From Luethyella okanaganae (GTDB lineage Bacteria; Actinomycetota; Actinomycetes; Actinomycetales; Microbacteriaceae): a DNA stretch of 64,000 nucleotides. Under the pieces are notes generated by a model that saw nothing but the letters and a program-made list of their open reading frames with translations, did not search any database and was not told the origin of the DNA. A program made the position numbers and the translations under genes. Below are positions 17,370 through 26,051 of the stretch, piece after piece. Each line of letters begins with the position of its first letter. Within the stretch, counting starts at the first letter, position 1. The DNA lies in assembly GCF_042660285.1 (NCBI RefSeq), contig NZ_JBHSTP010000002.1, forward strand, positions 716,799-780,798. Reading direction: 5' to 3'.

Positions 17370-17640
17370 AGCCCTCCCCCGCGCGCGAAGGCCTCCTCGG
17401 TGGGCGAGGATCTTCGACGGGGCAGCATCGAGCCCTCCCCCGCGCGCGAAGGCCTCCTCTAACGGCCCACTGGTGTACGAGTCGTTCACCTAGCCCTCCC
17501 CCGCGCGCGAAGGCCTCCTTTCGAGAACAGCCCCGACGGTGACGACCGCGGAAGCCCTCCCCCGCGCGCGAAGGCCTCCGCGGATGGCCCGGGGGTGAAT
17601 GAATTCTGCCCCTAGCCCTCCCCCGCGCGCGAAGGCCTCC
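17370..17640. CRISPR. Five-repeat, 61-bp periodic CRISPR-like array
   Basis: A 27-bp repeat (AGCCCTCCCCCGCGCGCGAA followed by GGCCTCC) occurs identically at 17370, 17431, 17492, 17553 and 17614, so the period is exactly 61 bp. The four 34-bp spacers show no resemblance to each other. A 61-bp period is that of type I-E arrays, and the repeat has a weak internal dyad. No cas gene occurs in the window. A degenerate inverted relative lies at 17329-17356 and another at 35151-35175, so a clustered dispersed repeat is the alternative. Confidence 0.55.
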
Positions 17641-17684
17641 GGATCGGCGTCGGTTGGGTGTGTCGAAACCGGTTGCCTCCCTCT

Positions 17685-17742
17685 GATTTCGACAGGCTCA
17701 CTCAGCGGATGCGGGCCGACGCTGGTTGAGCGTGTCGAAACC
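17685..17742. repeat. REP-like dyad
   Basis: Two related arms, GATTTCGACAGGCTCACTCA... (17685-17707) and its inverted partner (17720-17742, containing GAGCGTGTCGAAACC), flank a 12-nt loop. A half copy lies at 17655-17670. The sequence is the same family as the elements in ccsB and menE. Confidence 0.7.
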
Positions 17743-17775
17743 GCGGGCTGCACCGCGGGCTGCACCGCGGGCTGC
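17739..17775 (+). repeat. 12-bp tandem repeat, three copies
   Basis: ACCGCGGGCTGC is repeated three times just upstream of the menG promoter. Confidence 0.65.
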
Positions 17776-17817
17776 TGCGCCATAACCGCAGGCCGTCGGC
17801 GCAGCTACCGCTGCACA

Positions 17818-17823
17818 TAGACT
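17818..17823 (+). promoter_or_regulatory. -10 box TAGACT of menG
   Basis: TAGACT ends 6 nt before the GTG at 17830. A GCAGGAG stretch lies in between but is too close for a normal ribosome site. Confidence 0.5.
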
Positions 17824-17829
17824 GCAGGA

Positions 17830-18540
17830 GTGACGAAGGCAGACCTCAACAAGCGGCCGGCGCAGGTAGCCGCCATGTTCGACGAGGTCGCCGCGGGCTA
17901 CGATCGCACCAACGCCGTGCTCTCGATGGGTAGTGCCGCCCTCTGGCGCACAGCGACGACGCGCGCCGTCGCGCCGAGGCCGGCAGAGCGCATCCTCGAT
18001 GTCGCAGCGGGGACGGGCACCTCGAGCGCGAGCCTCGCCAGGAGTGGGGCAACGATCATCGCGGCCGACTTCTCTCCGGGCATGGTCGAGGTCGGGCGAG
18101 CACGGCAGGCCGGAATCCCGAACATCGAGTTTGTGCAGGCGGATGCGACGGCCCTGCCGTTCGCGAACGACGAGTTCGACGCCGTGACGATCAGCTTCGG
18201 CCTGCGCAACGTCGTCGAACCCCGCAAGGCGCTCGCGGAGTTCTATCGCGTCACCAGGCCGGGCGGACGGATCGTGATCTGCGAGTTCTCCACGCCGCCC
18301 GCGACGCTCGTCCGTTTCGGCTATTCGGCGTATCAGCGCTACGTCATGCCGTCTCTCGTCAGGCTCACGAGTTCCAACGACTCCGCCTACGACTACCTCA
18401 ACGAGTCCATACGCGACTGGCCGGACCAGCGCTCACTGGCCGTCTGGTTGCGCGACGCCGGATACGTCGCGGTCGGGCACCGCAACCTCAGCTTCGGGAT
18501 CGTCGCGCTGCACCGCGGCATCAAATCGTCGGCGTCCTGA
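17830..18540 (+). CDS. menG: Demethylmenaquinone methyltransferase
   Basis: A 236-residue class I SAM methyltransferase (UbiE/MenG family) that completes menaquinone. The SAM-binding motif ILDVAAGTGTSS, the GYDRTNAVLSMG signature and VTISFGLRNV are seen. Its location among men genes makes the menaquinone assignment firm. Confidence 0.93.
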   Translation: MTKADLNKRPAQVAAMFDEVAAGYDRTNAVLSMGSAALWRTATTRAVAPRPAERILDVAAGTGTSSASLARSGATIIAADFSPGMVEVGRARQAGIPNIEFVQADATALPFANDEFDAVTISFGLRNVVEPRKALAEFYRVTRPGGRIVICEFSTPPATLVRFGYSAYQRYVMPSLVRLTSSNDSAYDYLNESIRDWPDQRSLAVWLRDAGYVAVGHRNLSFGIVALHRGIKSSAS

Positions 18541-18583
18541 GCCCGCTGTGCCGACCATGGACGTCAGCCGCGCCCGCAATCGC

Positions 18584-18589
18584 TAGGCT
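18584..18589 (+). promoter_or_regulatory. -10 box TAGGCT of the polyprenyl synthase (leaderless)
   Basis: TAGGCT ends 6 nt before the GTG at 18596. Confidence 0.6.
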
Positions 18590-18595
18590 GGAACC

Positions 18596-19666
18596 GTGAA
18601 ACCGAGCGTTCCCATCGTGCGTCGCGGCTCCGCCCTCGCATCGCAGTTGGGCCTCAGTGAGCGCATCTTCGCCACGTCCGAGGATCGTGTGCTGGCCAGG
18701 TCGATCGACGCCGGTCTCGACCGCGTCGAGGAAGGCCTGCTGCGCGAAGTCGGTTTCGCCGACACTGTAGCGGATGTCACGACGCGTTATCTGCTCAATG
18801 CAGGCGGCAAGCGGGTGCGTCCCATGCTCACCCTGCTCACGGCACATCTCGGCTCCGGCGTCACCGAGGAGGTCGTCATCGCGGCCGAGGCGATCGAGAT
18901 CACTCACCTCGCATCGCTCTACCACGACGACGTCATGGACGACGCCGACAAGCGGCGCGGCGTCCCCAGCGCCCAGACGGTATGGGGAAACTCCGTCGCC
19001 ATCCTCGCTGGTGACCTGTTGTTCGCACGCGCGAGTCAGCTGATGGCCGGACTCGGCGAAGGAGCCATCCGGCTGCAGGCCGACACCTTCGAACGTCTCG
19101 TGCTCGGCCAGCTTCACGAGACGGTCGGCCCCGGCCCCGAGGACGACCCGTTCGAGCACTACATCCGGGTGCTCGCCGACAAGACCGGCTCGCTCATCGC
19201 CGCCGCGGCCCAGACCGGCGTCATCTTTTCGAAGGCCCCCGGCGAGCTCGAGCAGCCCGTCGCCGACTTCGGCGAGCGGATCGGCGTAGCTTTCCAGCTC
19301 ATCGACGACGTGATCGATCTCTCGCCCCAGCCGCAGACGACCGGCAAGGTTCCCGGAACCGACCTGCATGCCGGGGTCGTGACGCTGCCCCTGCTGCGTC
19401 TGCGAGAGGCGGCGAGGTCGGACGCGGCATCCGCCGAACTGCTCGAACGCCTCGAGCGTGACGTGGTCGGCGTGCCGTTCGACCCTCGTGACGCCACCGC
19501 ATCCCTGGTCGCGGAGCTGCGCGACCACGAGGCCACTGCCTCGACCCTCGCCGAAGCGCACCGATGGGCGCGTGAGGCGGTGTCCGCACTCGGACCGCTG
19601 CCCGACGGTTCCGTGAAGAAGGCGCTCACCCGGTTCGCCGACACCATTGTCGAGCGTTCCAGTTAG
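18596..19666 (+). CDS. Polyprenyl diphosphate synthase for the menaquinone side chain
   Basis: A 356-residue all-trans prenyltransferase. The first Asp-rich motif is HDDVMDDADKRRG and the second LIDDVIDLS; GGKRVRPML is the usual IPP-binding segment. It likely makes the octa- to nonaprenyl tail for MenA, since it follows menG. The chain length cannot be set from motifs alone. FprA follows after 9 bp. Confidence 0.9.
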   Translation: MKPSVPIVRRGSALASQLGLSERIFATSEDRVLARSIDAGLDRVEEGLLREVGFADTVADVTTRYLLNAGGKRVRPMLTLLTAHLGSGVTEEVVIAAEAIEITHLASLYHDDVMDDADKRRGVPSAQTVWGNSVAILAGDLLFARASQLMAGLGEGAIRLQADTFERLVLGQLHETVGPGPEDDPFEHYIRVLADKTGSLIAAAAQTGVIFSKAPGELEQPVADFGERIGVAFQLIDDVIDLSPQPQTTGKVPGTDLHAGVVTLPLLRLREAARSDAASAELLERLERDVVGVPFDPRDATASLVAELRDHEATASTLAEAHRWAREAVSALGPLPDGSVKKALTRFADTIVERSS

Positions 19667-19675
19667 GACGAATCC

Positions 19676-21058
19676 ATGACCAGGCTCCGTTTGGCCATCG
19701 TCGGCGCAGGCCCGGCCGGCATCTACGCCGCAGACATCCTCTTGAGGGCCGAGAGGAACTTCGACGTCTCGATCGACCTGTTCGACCAGTTGCCGGCGCC
19801 ATACGGGCTCGTGCGCTACGGTGTCGCTCCAGACCACCCGCGCATCAAGGGCATCATCACCGCTCTGCGCGAGGTGCTCGACCGCGGCGACATCCGTGTC
19901 TTCGGCAACGTTCGCTTCGGCGAGGATGTGACTCTCGACGATCTCAAGAGGCACTACAACGCCGTCATCTTCGCGACCGGCGCGGTGCGCGACGCCGAGC
20001 TGCACATCCCCGGCGTCGAGCTCGAGGGCAGCTATGGCGCCGCCGAGTTCGTGAGCTGGTTCGACGGGCACCCCGATTTTCCCCGCACCTGGCCGCTGGA
20101 GGCCGAGCAGGTCGCCGTCATCGGGAACGGCAACGTCGCGCTCGACGTGGCCAGGATGCTCGCAAAACACGCCGAGGACCTGTTGCCGACCGAGATCCCT
20201 GCGAATGTCTTCGACGGGCTCAAGGCCTCGCCTGTGACCGATGTGCACGTGTTCGGCCGACGCGGACCGACCTCGGTCAAGTTCACCCCGCTCGAACTGC
20301 GCGAACTCGGCGAACTACGCGATGTCGACATGATCGTCTACGACGAGGACTTCGACTACGACGATGCCGCCCGCGCTGCCGTGAGCGGCAACAAGCAGGT
20401 CTTCGTGATCGACAAGGTGCTGAATCAGTGGCGCCAGCGCGAGGTCGGTCGGGCCAGCCGTCGCCTCCATCTGCACTTCTTCGCCAAGCCGCTCGAGATC
20501 GCCGACGACGGAACCGGTCGGGTCGGCGCCATCCGCTACGAACGCACCGCACCAGACGGTGAGGGCGGCGTCGTCGGCACTGGCGAGATCCGGGAGATCC
20601 CCGTGCAGGCGGTCTACCGTGCCGTCGGCTACTTCGGCTCTCCGCTGCCCGGCATCCCCTTCGACGAGAGGCGTGGCATCATCCCGAACCGCGAAGGGCA
20701 GGTGCTCGTGAAGAGCAACCCGGACGGATCGAACCAGCAGATGTACGGCGTCTATACGACCGGATGGATCAAACGCGGCCCCGTCGGCCTCATCGGCCAT
20801 ACCAAGTCCGATGCGATGGAGACCGTGCGCCACCTCATCAACGATCTCGGCAATTGGTGGCGTCCGGAATCGCAGTCCGAGGAGAGCGTCGTCGCGATGC
20901 TCGAGGAACGCGGCATCGACTACACGACCCTCGACGGCTGGCGCAATCTCGATGTGCACGAGATGGCCCTCGGCGAGAAGCAGGGCCGCGCGCGGGTCAA
21001 GGTCGTCCCGCGCGACGAGATGGTCGACATCTCGTTGGGACGGGCCGCCAAGGCCTGA
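19676..21058 (+). CDS. FprA-type ferredoxin/adrenodoxin--NADP+ reductase
   Basis: A 460-residue FAD-dependent oxidoreductase. It has the N-terminal FAD motif IVGAGPAGIYAAD, the NADP motif VIGNGNVALDVARML, and the C-terminal GWIKRGPVGLIGHTKSDA, which is diagnostic of the adrenodoxin-reductase/FprA class. It passes electrons between NADPH and ferredoxins. It is 2 bp from the prepilin peptidase start. Confidence 0.9.
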   Translation: MTRLRLAIVGAGPAGIYAADILLRAERNFDVSIDLFDQLPAPYGLVRYGVAPDHPRIKGIITALREVLDRGDIRVFGNVRFGEDVTLDDLKRHYNAVIFATGAVRDAELHIPGVELEGSYGAAEFVSWFDGHPDFPRTWPLEAEQVAVIGNGNVALDVARMLAKHAEDLLPTEIPANVFDGLKASPVTDVHVFGRRGPTSVKFTPLELRELGELRDVDMIVYDEDFDYDDAARAAVSGNKQVFVIDKVLNQWRQREVGRASRRLHLHFFAKPLEIADDGTGRVGAIRYERTAPDGEGGVVGTGEIREIPVQAVYRAVGYFGSPLPGIPFDERRGIIPNREGQVLVKSNPDGSNQQMYGVYTTGWIKRGPVGLIGHTKSDAMETVRHLINDLGNWWRPESQSEESVVAMLEERGIDYTTLDGWRNLDVHEMALGEKQGRARVKVVPRDEMVDISLGRAAKA

Positions 21059-21060
21059 CC

Positions 21061-21717
21061 GTGACATCTGCCCCCTCGATTTTCGCGACTCTGCCACTGC
21101 TGGTCGGGGCTGTTCTGGCCGGTCTCGTCGTCGGCTGGTGGCTCGCCGTCGCCGCCGAGCGGGTGCTGCGGCCGCGGCGACCGCTCCCGGCCTTTGCCCG
21201 TTGGGGCGCGGCGGTCGCAATGGGCGGGTCGCTCGCGCTCGTCGTCGGGCGTTTCGGCCTCGCATCCGAGACGCCCGCCTATCTGTTCTTCGCGCTGACC
21301 GGCGTCCTGCTCGCGGTCGTCGACCTCGCCGACAAGCGACTGCCGAATGCGATCGTACTGCCGTCGATCGGTATCGAGCTCGTGCTTCTCGTGACAGCGG
21401 CCGCCTTCTCCGGTGGCTGGTCGGCCCTGCTCGGTGCGGCGCTCGGCGGTGCGGCACTGTTCGCCGCCTATCTCGTGCTCGCCCTGATCTCGCCGCGCGG
21501 CATGGGCATGGGCGACGTGAAGTTCGCCGGATTCGTCGGCGTGGCGCTCGGATACCTCGGCTGGTCCACCTGGCTCGTCGGGTTCGTCGCTGCGTTCCTC
21601 GTTGGCGGTGTCGCCGCGCTCGTCGCCCTTCTGAGCGGCCGGGCCGGGCTTCGGAGCTCGATTCCGTTCGGGCCGTCGATGTTCGCGGGCGCGTTGCTCG
21701 CGATCCTGCTCTCCTGA
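21061..21717 (+). CDS. Prepilin peptidase, A24 family (TadV-like)
   Basis: A 218-residue membrane aspartyl protease that cleaves Flp prepilins. The two catalytic aspartates lie in DLADKRLPN and GMGDVKFAG. It lacks the N-terminal methyltransferase domain of type IV peptidases, as in Tad systems, which agrees with the flp gene downstream. It starts with GTG directly after fprA. Confidence 0.9.
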   Translation: MTSAPSIFATLPLLVGAVLAGLVVGWWLAVAAERVLRPRRPLPAFARWGAAVAMGGSLALVVGRFGLASETPAYLFFALTGVLLAVVDLADKRLPNAIVLPSIGIELVLLVTAAAFSGGWSALLGAALGGAALFAAYLVLALISPRGMGMGDVKFAGFVGVALGYLGWSTWLVGFVAAFLVGGVAALVALLSGRAGLRSSIPFGPSMFAGALLAILLS

Positions 21718-22282
21718 CCGGACCTCGCCGGCTTCGATCATCCCTGCGCTCATCCCTGTGCGGAGACGGTCGACCTTACATGTTCCATCGCGTCGACGCT
21801 GACGGCGTCATTCAGGGAGAGGATTCATCGTGAAGAGACATGGAGGACTCCGCTATGACGCGAAAACGCTCGGAAACCCGCGCCCCAGTAGGGGGACTGA
21901 TCGATCTCCATCGATATCACTAGATTTTTCACGCAGCATGAGCGCCGGATCTGAACCGGCGGTGATCTCGCTAGGGAAATCGAGAGGCCTGTCATGGGTA
22001 CTATCCACCACATTTCGTTCGCGGTGCAGGGGTGCGCCACGGACGGCGCCTGCGCGTCACGACGACCGCCGAACTCCGCACTTCCGTAGGCGTTGGACTC
22101 GCATGCCACCGCGACTCGAGTGGTCGCGGTATTTTGTGTGCCATCAGGGATTTTATTGGCAATTTCACCCCCTGTTCGAGTCTCCCTCCCACTGGGGATT
22201 AGTGAGCGCTCCTCACTCTTCACTACCGTGACGAACACCCGCCGGCCAGCCCCGGCCGGCAGTTCACAGAACGGACTGCACG
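21718..22282. other. 565-bp leader region upstream of flp
   Basis: No confident gene is seen. The region is noticeably richer in A and T than its neighbours between about 21890 and 22220. A short open frame from a GTG at 21830, with a good GGGAGAGG ribosome site, runs to 22231 but its product looks non-natural (Arg/Ser/His-rich). A small perfect hairpin occurs at 22108-22130. It probably carries the flp promoter and a long 5' leader. Confidence 0.5.
22108..22130. terminator. Small hairpin in the flp leader
   Basis: ACCGCGAC and GTCGCGGT pair perfectly over a 7-nt loop and are followed by ATTTTGTGTG. It could be a terminator or attenuator ahead of flp. Confidence 0.45.
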
Positions 22283-22471
22283 ATGAAGCTCCTCACCGAT
22301 ATCCAGGCTCGAATCAACAGCATGCGCAGCGAAGACGGCGCCACCGCCGTGGAGTACGGCCTCATGGTCGCCCTCATCGCCGTCGTCATCATCGCCGCCG
22401 TGACCCTGATCGGCACCAACCTCGACAAGATCTTCGACGCCGTCGGCGTGAAACTCACGACGACACCGTAA
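22283..22471 (+). CDS. flp: Flp pilin
   Basis: A 62-residue type IVb pilin, the main subunit of the Tad fibre. The processing and assembly core GATAVEYGLMVALIAVVII is typical: cleavage after Gly, Glu at +5 and a following Tyr. The hydrophobic stretch forms the filament core. It is separated from tadE by a strong hairpin, which would let the pilin be made in excess. Confidence 0.93.
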   Translation: MKLLTDIQARINSMRSEDGATAVEYGLMVALIAVVIIAAVTLIGTNLDKIFDAVGVKLTTTP

Positions 22472-22512
22472 GACCGCCCGACACGTCCCGCGAGCCATCG
22501 TGCCTGCGTTCC

Positions 22513-22545
22513 GGTGGTGGCTTCCCGAGGCCGGAAGCCACCACC
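22513..22545 (+). terminator. Hairpin between flp and tadE
   Basis: GGTGGTGGCTTCC pairs perfectly with GGAAGCCACCACC over a 7-nt loop. It lies 42 nt after the flp stop and 25 nt before tadE, where a partial terminator or RNA-stabilising stem would raise flp over downstream genes. Confidence 0.75.
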
Positions 22546-22570
22546 GATCACGACGAACGAAGGATCCCCC

Positions 22571-22975
22571 ATGCACCGTTTCCTCAGCGCACACGTTCGC
22601 GGCCCCGGCGGCGAACGCGGTGCTGCCGCTGTGGAGTTCGCTCTGATGCTGCCGGTGCTGCTGATGCTGGTGCTCGGGCTGCTCGAGTTCAGCAGGGTCT
22701 ACAACGTGCAGATCTCGCTGAGCAATGCGGCACGAGAGGGTGCGAGGGTCATGGCGATCCACAACGATGCGGCGCAGGCCAGGAGCGCGGCCAGTGCCGC
22801 CGCACCATCCGTCTCGCCGGCGATCGCCTCCAGCGACATCACGGTCAGCCCGGATACGTGCGCTGACGGGTCGACCGTCACCGTAACGATCGACTACGAC
22901 ATCGCGCTCATGACCGGATTCTTCGGGGTCGAGATCCCCCTGAGCGGCAAGGGAGTCATGCTATGCGGCGGATAG
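22571..22975 (+). CDS. TadE-like pseudopilin
   Basis: A 134-residue protein with the TadE/TadG N-terminal motif ERGAAAVEFALMLPVLLMLVLG and a following extracellular domain with two late Cys residues. TadE-type pseudopilins are processed by the prepilin peptidase. The ATG at 22571 gives the normal length; it overlaps the next gene by 13 bp. Confidence 0.88.
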   Translation: MHRFLSAHVRGPGGERGAAAVEFALMLPVLLMLVLGLLEFSRVYNVQISLSNAAREGARVMAIHNDAAQARSAASAAAPSVSPAIASSDITVSPDTCADGSTVTVTIDYDIALMTGFFGVEIPLSGKGVMLCGG

Positions 22976-23934
22976 TTCGATTGCTCCAGTCCGAGCGCGG
23001 TGCGAGCGCCGTGCTCGTCGGAATCATGATCGTGCCCCTCATCGGGTGCCTCGCGATCGCCCTCGACGTCGGAGCGCTGTACGTCGAGCGCGGGCAATTG
23101 CAGAACGGCGCGGATGCCGCAGCGCTCGCCGTCGCCCAGAACTGTGCGGGGGACGGCGTGTGCGACAACGCGTGGAGCCAGGCGGCCAGCTTCGCGAACG
23201 CGAATGCGAACGACGGAGCGGCCAACACCCTCGCACCGAGCTTTCCGAACGCCCATACGGTCGTGATCACAGACAGCACACGCGTCGCGGGGACGGACGC
23301 TCCAGCGATCTACCACCCCTTCGCAGCCGTGCTCGGCATCGACTCGACGACGGTGCGGGCGAGCGCGACAGCCGAATGGGGTCCGCCCAAGGCGAGCGCC
23401 GTCGTGCTGCCGATCGCTCTGTCATTCTGCGAGTTCCGGCCGACCCTCGACGGCACGCTTCAGCTCATCCGCTATGACACGAACGTCTCGTGCAAGGGTC
23501 GTGATGGCCATCCGATCCCTGGCGGCTTCGGCTGGCTCGAACGAGTGAGCGGACTGTGCGAGGCCTTCGTGGACCTCGACGACGCCACCGCGCCGAGCGA
23601 GCCGGGCAACTCCTACCCCGGCGTCTGCGATCCCGGCATGGCCGAGCTCGCGGGGAAGACGATCCTCATTCCGATCTTCGACGGTGCCGACGTCGTGAGC
23701 GGGCCGGCGAAGTGGTACCACATCTACGCCTTCGCAGCCTTCACGGTGACGGGGTGGAAGTTCAGCGGTGGCAACAAGATGCCGACCGTCGACCTCGACC
23801 CGGCCGCTCCGCATTGCACCGGCAACTGTCGGGGAATCCAGGGGTATTTCGACCACTGGGTCTCGGTCGACGCGGCCGCGGTGGAGCTCGGCGGGCCGGA
23901 TCTCGGCGCATCCATCGCGCGTCTGAAGAACTGA
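22963..23934 (+). CDS. TadG-like pilus assembly protein
   Basis: A 323-residue protein with an N-terminal SERGASAVLVGIMIVPLIG helix and the segment RGQLQNGADAAALA, which defines the putative Flp pilus-assembly TadG-like domain. The extracellular part carries about nine cysteines, many of which could pair. The role in Tad assembly is inferred from the position. It overlaps tadE. Confidence 0.85.
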   Translation: MRRIVRLLQSERGASAVLVGIMIVPLIGCLAIALDVGALYVERGQLQNGADAAALAVAQNCAGDGVCDNAWSQAASFANANANDGAANTLAPSFPNAHTVVITDSTRVAGTDAPAIYHPFAAVLGIDSTTVRASATAEWGPPKASAVVLPIALSFCEFRPTLDGTLQLIRYDTNVSCKGRDGHPIPGGFGWLERVSGLCEAFVDLDDATAPSEPGNSYPGVCDPGMAELAGKTILIPIFDGADVVSGPAKWYHIYAFAAFTVTGWKFSGGNKMPTVDLDPAAPHCTGNCRGIQGYFDHWVSVDAAAVELGGPDLGASIARLKN

Positions 23935-23952
23935 CGGGAACGACGGAGCCTC

Positions 23953-24693
23953 ATGAAGACTCGACTCATCGGAGCCATTCTCGCGATCGTGCTCGCGGTC
24001 GCGGGAACCGTCGTGCTCATCGGCTACGTGCGCGGTGCGGATGCGCGGGCAGCGGCCGGCGCTGAGCTCGTGCCGGTCTATCTCGTGCAGAAGCAGGTTC
24101 CCGGCGGGACTCCCGCCGAAGAGCTCTCCGCCTACCTCACCACGGCCGAGCTACCGGCGTCCGCGGCTGCGCAGGGCCGGGTGATCGATCTCCGTGACCT
24201 GGCGGGCCTCGTCGCTGACGTCGAGCTCGAGCCGGGCGAGCAGCTGCTCGCCTCACGCTGGGTCGACCCGGCCGAACTGGCGGCCCAGGGTGACGTGGCC
24301 GTTCCGGTCGGCATGCAGGCCGTGACGATCGCCTTGCCCGTCGAACAGGTGGTCGGCGGCACGGTGAAGGCCGGCGACACCGTCGGCGTCGTGATCGCGG
24401 CCACGATCAAACCCGCGGGGAGTGGCGACGAGGTGTCGCTGACCAGGCAGGCGTTCCACCGCGTGCTCGTGCTCTCAGTGCAGCCGGGCACGGTCGTCGC
24501 CCCGAACACCGACGGGGCCAAGGCGCCGAGCGATCCCGTGAGCGCGCTCATGATCACCCTCGCGCGCAGCACCCCCGATGTCGAGACCCTGGTGTGGGGC
24601 CAGCAGTTCGGAACGATCTGGCTCACGCTCGAACCGGAGGGCGCCGACGAAAGCGGTTCCCGCTCCGTCGATGGAAGCATCGTGTTCCCGTGA
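23953..24693 (+). CDS. CpaB/RcpC-like pilus assembly protein
   Basis: A 246-residue protein with one N-terminal membrane helix (about 5-27) and SAF-type domains, the first starting at VPVYLVQKQVPGGT and the second about residue 115. In Tad systems CpaB/RcpC is extracytoplasmic and helps assembly or secretion. It overlaps the TadZ-like gene by 4 bp (GTGA). Confidence 0.82.
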   Translation: MKTRLIGAILAIVLAVAGTVVLIGYVRGADARAAAGAELVPVYLVQKQVPGGTPAEELSAYLTTAELPASAAAQGRVIDLRDLAGLVADVELEPGEQLLASRWVDPAELAAQGDVAVPVGMQAVTIALPVEQVVGGTVKAGDTVGVVIAATIKPAGSGDEVSLTRQAFHRVLVLSVQPGTVVAPNTDGAKAPSDPVSALMITLARSTPDVETLVWGQQFGTIWLTLEPEGADESGSRSVDGSIVFP

Positions 24694-26051
24694 GCTCCAT
24701 GCTGCTCGTCACCAGGAGCCATGAGTACGAGGCCCGGCTCGGCTCGTTGCTGGGCGAGTCGTTGACCACCGTCCTCGGTGCGACGCTCATCGTCGGGGCC
24801 GATGTCGTCCTCCACCAGGTGGAGGCTCTCAGCCCGCCCGATTTCGCGTTTCTCGGGCCGTTCCTCAGCTATGAGGATGCCCGCGAGCTCTCGTGCGGGC
24901 TGACCGAGCGTTATCCGGGGGTCGGCATCATCCTCGTGCACGAGAGTCACGCCGTCATCGAGGAATGGGTGTCGGAGATGCCCGTGCACGCCGTGCTCAG
25001 CCCGACGGCCGATGACGCCGCCGTGACCGAACTGCTCGACCGGCTGCGGTCCTTCCTCGGCCAGCAGCGTCGCGACGGGCCGGATAGCGGGGCACTGGAC
25101 CCCGCGCACGATCGGGGTGCACCGGGAGCGGGCGTCGAACCGATCGTTCCTGGTCCAGCGATCGATCTCGCAGCGGGGGCGCCGCACCCGGGTGCGCGGC
25201 TCGCGCTCTTCGAGCCGCCGAGGCTGCCGGAGCCCGTCGAACCGGTCGCGCCTGTCGAGACCGTCGCGCCTGTCGAGGGGGAGCGGTCGCACATCATCGC
25301 GGTGGTGTCGCCGAAGGGCGGACTGGGCAAGACGACCGTCGCGACCAATCTCGCCGTCGGCCTCGCCAGGGCCGCGCCCATGTCTGTGGTGCTCGTCGAT
25401 GCGGACATGCAATTCGGCGATGTCGCGACGGCGCTCGGCCTCGAGCCGGCGCACACCCTGCCCGACATGGTGAGTGGTGCCGCGACGGTGGACACCATGG
25501 TGCTCAAGACGTTGCTCACGAGACATCCCTGCGGCTTCTACGCGGTATGCGGCTCGGAATCGCCCGCGGACGGCGACCGGGTCAGCGGGGAACAGCTCGA
25601 GCAGCTCATCCGTCAGCTGGCCGGCATCTTCCGCTACGTCGTGATCGACACGGCACCGGGTCTCGGCGAGCAGACTCTCAGCGCACTCGAGATGGCGAGT
25701 GACGCGATCCTGCTGTGCAGTCTCGGCGTGCCGAGCCTCAGGGGGCTGCGCAAGGAACTCGCCCTTCTCGCCTCGATCGGACTCCTGCCTCCCGCCCGCC
25801 ACATTGTCCTCAATTTCGTCGATCGCATGAGCGGTCTCTCCGAACGCGACGCTGAAGCCGTCATCGGGGTGCCCGTCGACATCGCGATCCCCCGCTCGGC
25901 CGCCGTGCCCCTGTCGACGAATCGCGGCGTTCCACTGCTGCAGGAGGGGTCGCGGGATCCGGCCGCCAAGGCGCTCGCCCGGCTGGTGACGCATTTCGAG
26001 CACGGTGCCGTGCGGCGCGAGCGAGGTCTGCAGAAGAAGGTGGTCGCATGA
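24690..26051 (+). CDS. TadZ/CpaE-like MinD-family ATPase
   Basis: A 453-residue protein with an N-terminal receiver-like half (about 1-125), a Pro/Val-rich linker, and a MinD-type ATPase domain from about residue 200. The deviant Walker A is SPKGGLGKTTVATNLA and the DADMQFGD segment follows. TadZ positions the Tad machine at the membrane. The linker has repeated PVETVAPVE units. Start GTG overlaps cpaB and its ATGA overlaps tadA. Confidence 0.85.
   Translation: MSSMLLVTRSHEYEARLGSLLGESLTTVLGATLIVGADVVLHQVEALSPPDFAFLGPFLSYEDARELSCGLTERYPGVGIILVHESHAVIEEWVSEMPVHAVLSPTADDAAVTELLDRLRSFLGQQRRDGPDSGALDPAHDRGAPGAGVEPIVPGPAIDLAAGAPHPGARLALFEPPRLPEPVEPVAPVETVAPVEGERSHIIAVVSPKGGLGKTTVATNLAVGLARAAPMSVVLVDADMQFGDVATALGLEPAHTLPDMVSGAATVDTMVLKTLLTRHPCGFYAVCGSESPADGDRVSGEQLEQLIRQLAGIFRYVVIDTAPGLGEQTLSALEMASDAILLCSLGVPSLRGLRKELALLASIGLLPPARHIVLNFVDRMSGLSERDAEAVIGVPVDIAIPRSAAVPLSTNRGVPLLQEGSRDPAAKALARLVTHFEHGAVRRERGLQKKVVA

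Noticed and set aside
21890..22080. Cyclic di-GMP or other riboswitch in the flp leader
   Set aside because: Short matches to GEMM-like sequence were not supported by a consistent pattern of conserved loops.
21830..22231. Open frame with a good ribosome site in the flp leader
   Set aside because: Its Arg/Ser/His/Pro composition looks random and no motif is seen; kept only as part of the leader description.
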